From: CAUPWF01 sp044425815
Lineage (GTDB): Bacteria; Bacillota; Clostridia; Lachnospirales; Lachnospiraceae
Assembly (NCBI GenBank): GCA_044425815.1
Contig: JAWXVA010000126.1
Span: 1-6,877 of the forward strand
Reading direction: 5' to 3'
Length of the DNA: 6,877 nt
The translations under genes were made by a program, and so were the position numbers. The notes under the pieces are model-generated. The model did no database searches and was not told the DNA's origin. It worked only from the letters and a program-made list of their open reading frames with translations. How positions within the stretch are numbered: position 1 is the stretch's first letter; each line of letters opens with the position of its first letter. This document shows, piece by piece, positions 6,201-6,877 of this stretch.

Positions 6201-6877
6201 TTACGTTATCCGAACTACTATAAGTGAAATACGACGTGCAATCGTCTTGATCTTCATTAGTAACACTCTTTATTTCAACTAAATTCGCCTTAGAAGTATC
6301 CGCTAATTTTAATACTACTTCTAACGAAGCACCATATGAACCTGTCGTATTATCTACAAGCGTTGATACCGTCAACACCGTCTCTGTACTTGACCCAGAA
6401 CTAGAACCATCCCATACAATTGTAATACCTGTAGTTGCTGTAACTGTATTTCCCGCATCGTCTGTATATGCAAAGCATATATTAATCGTTTCCGCTTCAG
6501 TAAAAGAACTAGTAGCTGAGAACCTTATGGAATGTGACTCAACACTGATATTATCAGTACCTTGATAAAATAAACGATCCGCATTCTCAGTAGTACCACC
6601 ATAATCTGTAGTATAATAATTATCTGCATCACTCAAAGTCACAAAGTTCGCTCCTGTTACATTTGTCAATGGTACTGAAAAATACACTCTGATAGCCTCG
6701 GCTGTAAAACCAGCATCCGCTGCTATTTGCATTTCATTATCAATAGTTATAAAGTTCCCGATTACAACACTAGAATTTTCTTCTGATAGAGTAATAGTCT
6801 CTTGCTCAAAGCTAAGGTTATTCACAAAATCCGCCAATGTAGACACCGTCGTAGTGCTATCATCACTCGCTTCCGTC
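3268..6877 (-). CDS. Large modular surface or secreted protein, 5' end outside the window
   Basis: The frame is open to the right edge, giving 1202 C-terminal residues. The GTG at 6844-6846 has no ribosome binding site and ten sense codons before it (TEASDDSTTT), so it is probably an internal Val (numbered 1 here). The Ser/Thr/Asp-rich edge could be a mature N terminus just after a signal peptide. The protein is acidic, rich in Thr, Ser, Asp and Tyr, poor in Lys/Arg and Cys, and has no membrane segment. Strand pairs of the type GTYTVTV followed by a second strand ending in xIxV recur near residues 115, 223, 338, 449, 561, 670, 781, 910 and 1021. The period is ~110 residues, as in Ig-like, cadherin-like or MBG-type beta-sandwich arrays. 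The last module (~1100-1135, ISYANHTALGIATVTISG) resembles the YSNN...GTAxVTI repeat of clostridial surface proteins. A GSSSGSST linker is at 147-154. It ends in PITE without LPXTG, SLH or choline-binding anchor, so any anchor lies outside the window or is absent. Adhesin or fibre-forming roles are guesses. Confidence 0.8.
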   Translation of the reverse strand, partial: TEASDDSTTTVSTLADFVNNLSFEQETITLSEENSSVVIGNFITIDNEMQIAADAGFTAEAIRVYFSVPLTNVTGANFVTLSDADNYYTTDYGGTTENADRLFYQGTDNISVESHSIRFSATSSFTEAETINICFAYTDDAGNTVTATTGITIVWDGSSSGSSTETVLTVSTLVDNTTGSYGASLEVVLKLADTSKANLVEIKSVTNEDQDDCTSYFTYSSSDNVIRYSVDEYPPVGTYIITLGVTEAEYTLSKDTTTVIVTSRDYTFGNLDTYGTIEYGEMGTVGDFSVTDPSVTGDDLSYTIMSVTKDGISDEPADTQSILECFELGAEVDNIETEADVLSLVKQLDAGTYTVTVGVNNKTTGESATIEKEIVVEPYDFGKLSITLGTDNVVEYMYDSTDAVTLSTSWNTTAGETEMSAFTTDGYTVTLSESDTANFIVEYTNEGLEINSTDGATGYAGTTYNYTATFLSADGNYTGTKDFTVEIIASDKTMVTYDLNDTTKYIQIYMSASVVDDAGKLQSFTTATNKLDTNFTYKTLNISTTEEQNGVTITNTSLSGNFVESDGISYNEAWDINVQVDIDVNDDGIYEYSDPTAVLQLTVYKELKATVNPDTTSFAYGSTDTNEVAKILGVTLAGETISGYTVTISTSDNAAYVNDSFEITTLYSSEYIKLKNTSTLEEGNYNILIKLTTSDESQSTNVVLPVTITQGVYDGTVSDGLSGVLDSITVSYTDCYEPVQITTTGLTMNGATVEEGDYIISLDSVKGEYTWYDNEYFTIENNTIEYIGTSMDDDIYQVACLITSTDGNICSAATLQFSIKREWVYTTYYTTDSPYEIEYDKMSVFILDLMTVKYGDENEADLPYGTMGDYSFKSTPSCTEGTAEGMIYYADPDSDSYESQVEGLTFTIDDDGIITIDGEIPEEAMNTTLNLEVGNAYYIQGNGGVGSDSNIELYVQIVSKQIELMTEQATFDYGDDTSVSIAPTRLDGTSYDTTLELLEVTYTYGDLEADMTEEFALGANTISYVGDAKNLSVGTYTATVQLPESEEDCGLVSDTVIFTVEPRTLSKEDFSAFTDWETDESLDAVNGATKAISAAGAVEANTIFVEDDLNISYANHTALGIATVTISGNETNVTGSISYNYYIVPVINADGSITFDSVQLGVQYKLPATSNWKLENDQLTYFAGIAFYATSTDSLTFTPITE
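5095..5130 (-). other. EF-hand-like calcium loop within the surface protein
   Basis: Residues 573-584 (from the GTG) read DVNDDGIYEYSD. They have Asp, Asn and Asp at loop positions 1, 3 and 5, Gly at 6 and Asp at 12. This matches the calcium loop of dockerin-type EF-hands and of thrombospondin-type repeats. It lies between the two strands of one beta-sandwich module, so it may rigidify that module with calcium. Only one such loop is seen, so this is not a dockerin. Confidence 0.45.

Noticed and set aside
6844..6846. GTG as the start codon of the large surface protein
   Set aside because: The frame is open upstream to the window edge, no ribosome binding site precedes it and no signal peptide follows, so the gene is best treated as 5'-partial.

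Overview
The window looks like a chromosomal segment of a low-GC anaerobic Firmicute, most likely a Lachnospiraceae-type clostridium. The basis is the AT-rich DNA, AGGAGG-type ribosome binding sites, and a short single-domain phosphate acetyltransferase of clostridial type. The family-level guess is inference from protein style, not a database match. All four supported genes lie on the minus strand, so transcription runs from high to low coordinates.

Layout in transcription order. (1) From the right edge to 3268 is the C-terminal ~1200 residues of a large, acidic, Ser/Thr/Asp-rich protein, open at its 5' end. It is built of ~110-residue beta-sandwich-like modules and is probably secreted or surface-exposed. 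(2) A 58-bp spacer follows. It is largely made of three 14-bp tandem repeats that begin on the surface gene's stop codon. (3) Next is a 177-aa ImmA/IrrE-fold protein in which the zinc-binding residues are replaced, so it looks like a pseudo-peptidase. (4) It overlaps by 10 bp a 474-aa protein with an N-terminal class III nucleotidyl cyclase domain, whose metal-binding aspartates are present, and a degenerate Nudix-like C-terminal domain. (5) An 89-bp spacer carries a perfect TATAAT and a 12-bp tandem repeat. (6) Last is pta, encoding phosphate acetyltransferase. Its usual partner ackA is not seen in the 196 bases that follow; those bases hold a long inverted repeat and no convincing gene.

The most interesting element is the overlapping gene pair: a probably dead ImmA/IrrE protein coupled to a cyclase with a Nudix-like C-terminal domain. 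It has the shape of a cyclic-nucleotide signalling or defence-type module. It recalls Pycsar (a class III cyclase making a second messenger) and the CapH-CapP regulators of CBASS (an ImmA-like peptidase beside a nucleotide-synthesising enzyme). However, there is no recognisable effector or HTH repressor here, and the protein that would read the messenger is not apparent. The pair sits like a small cassette between a surface-protein gene and a housekeeping gene. A role in immunity is inference only.
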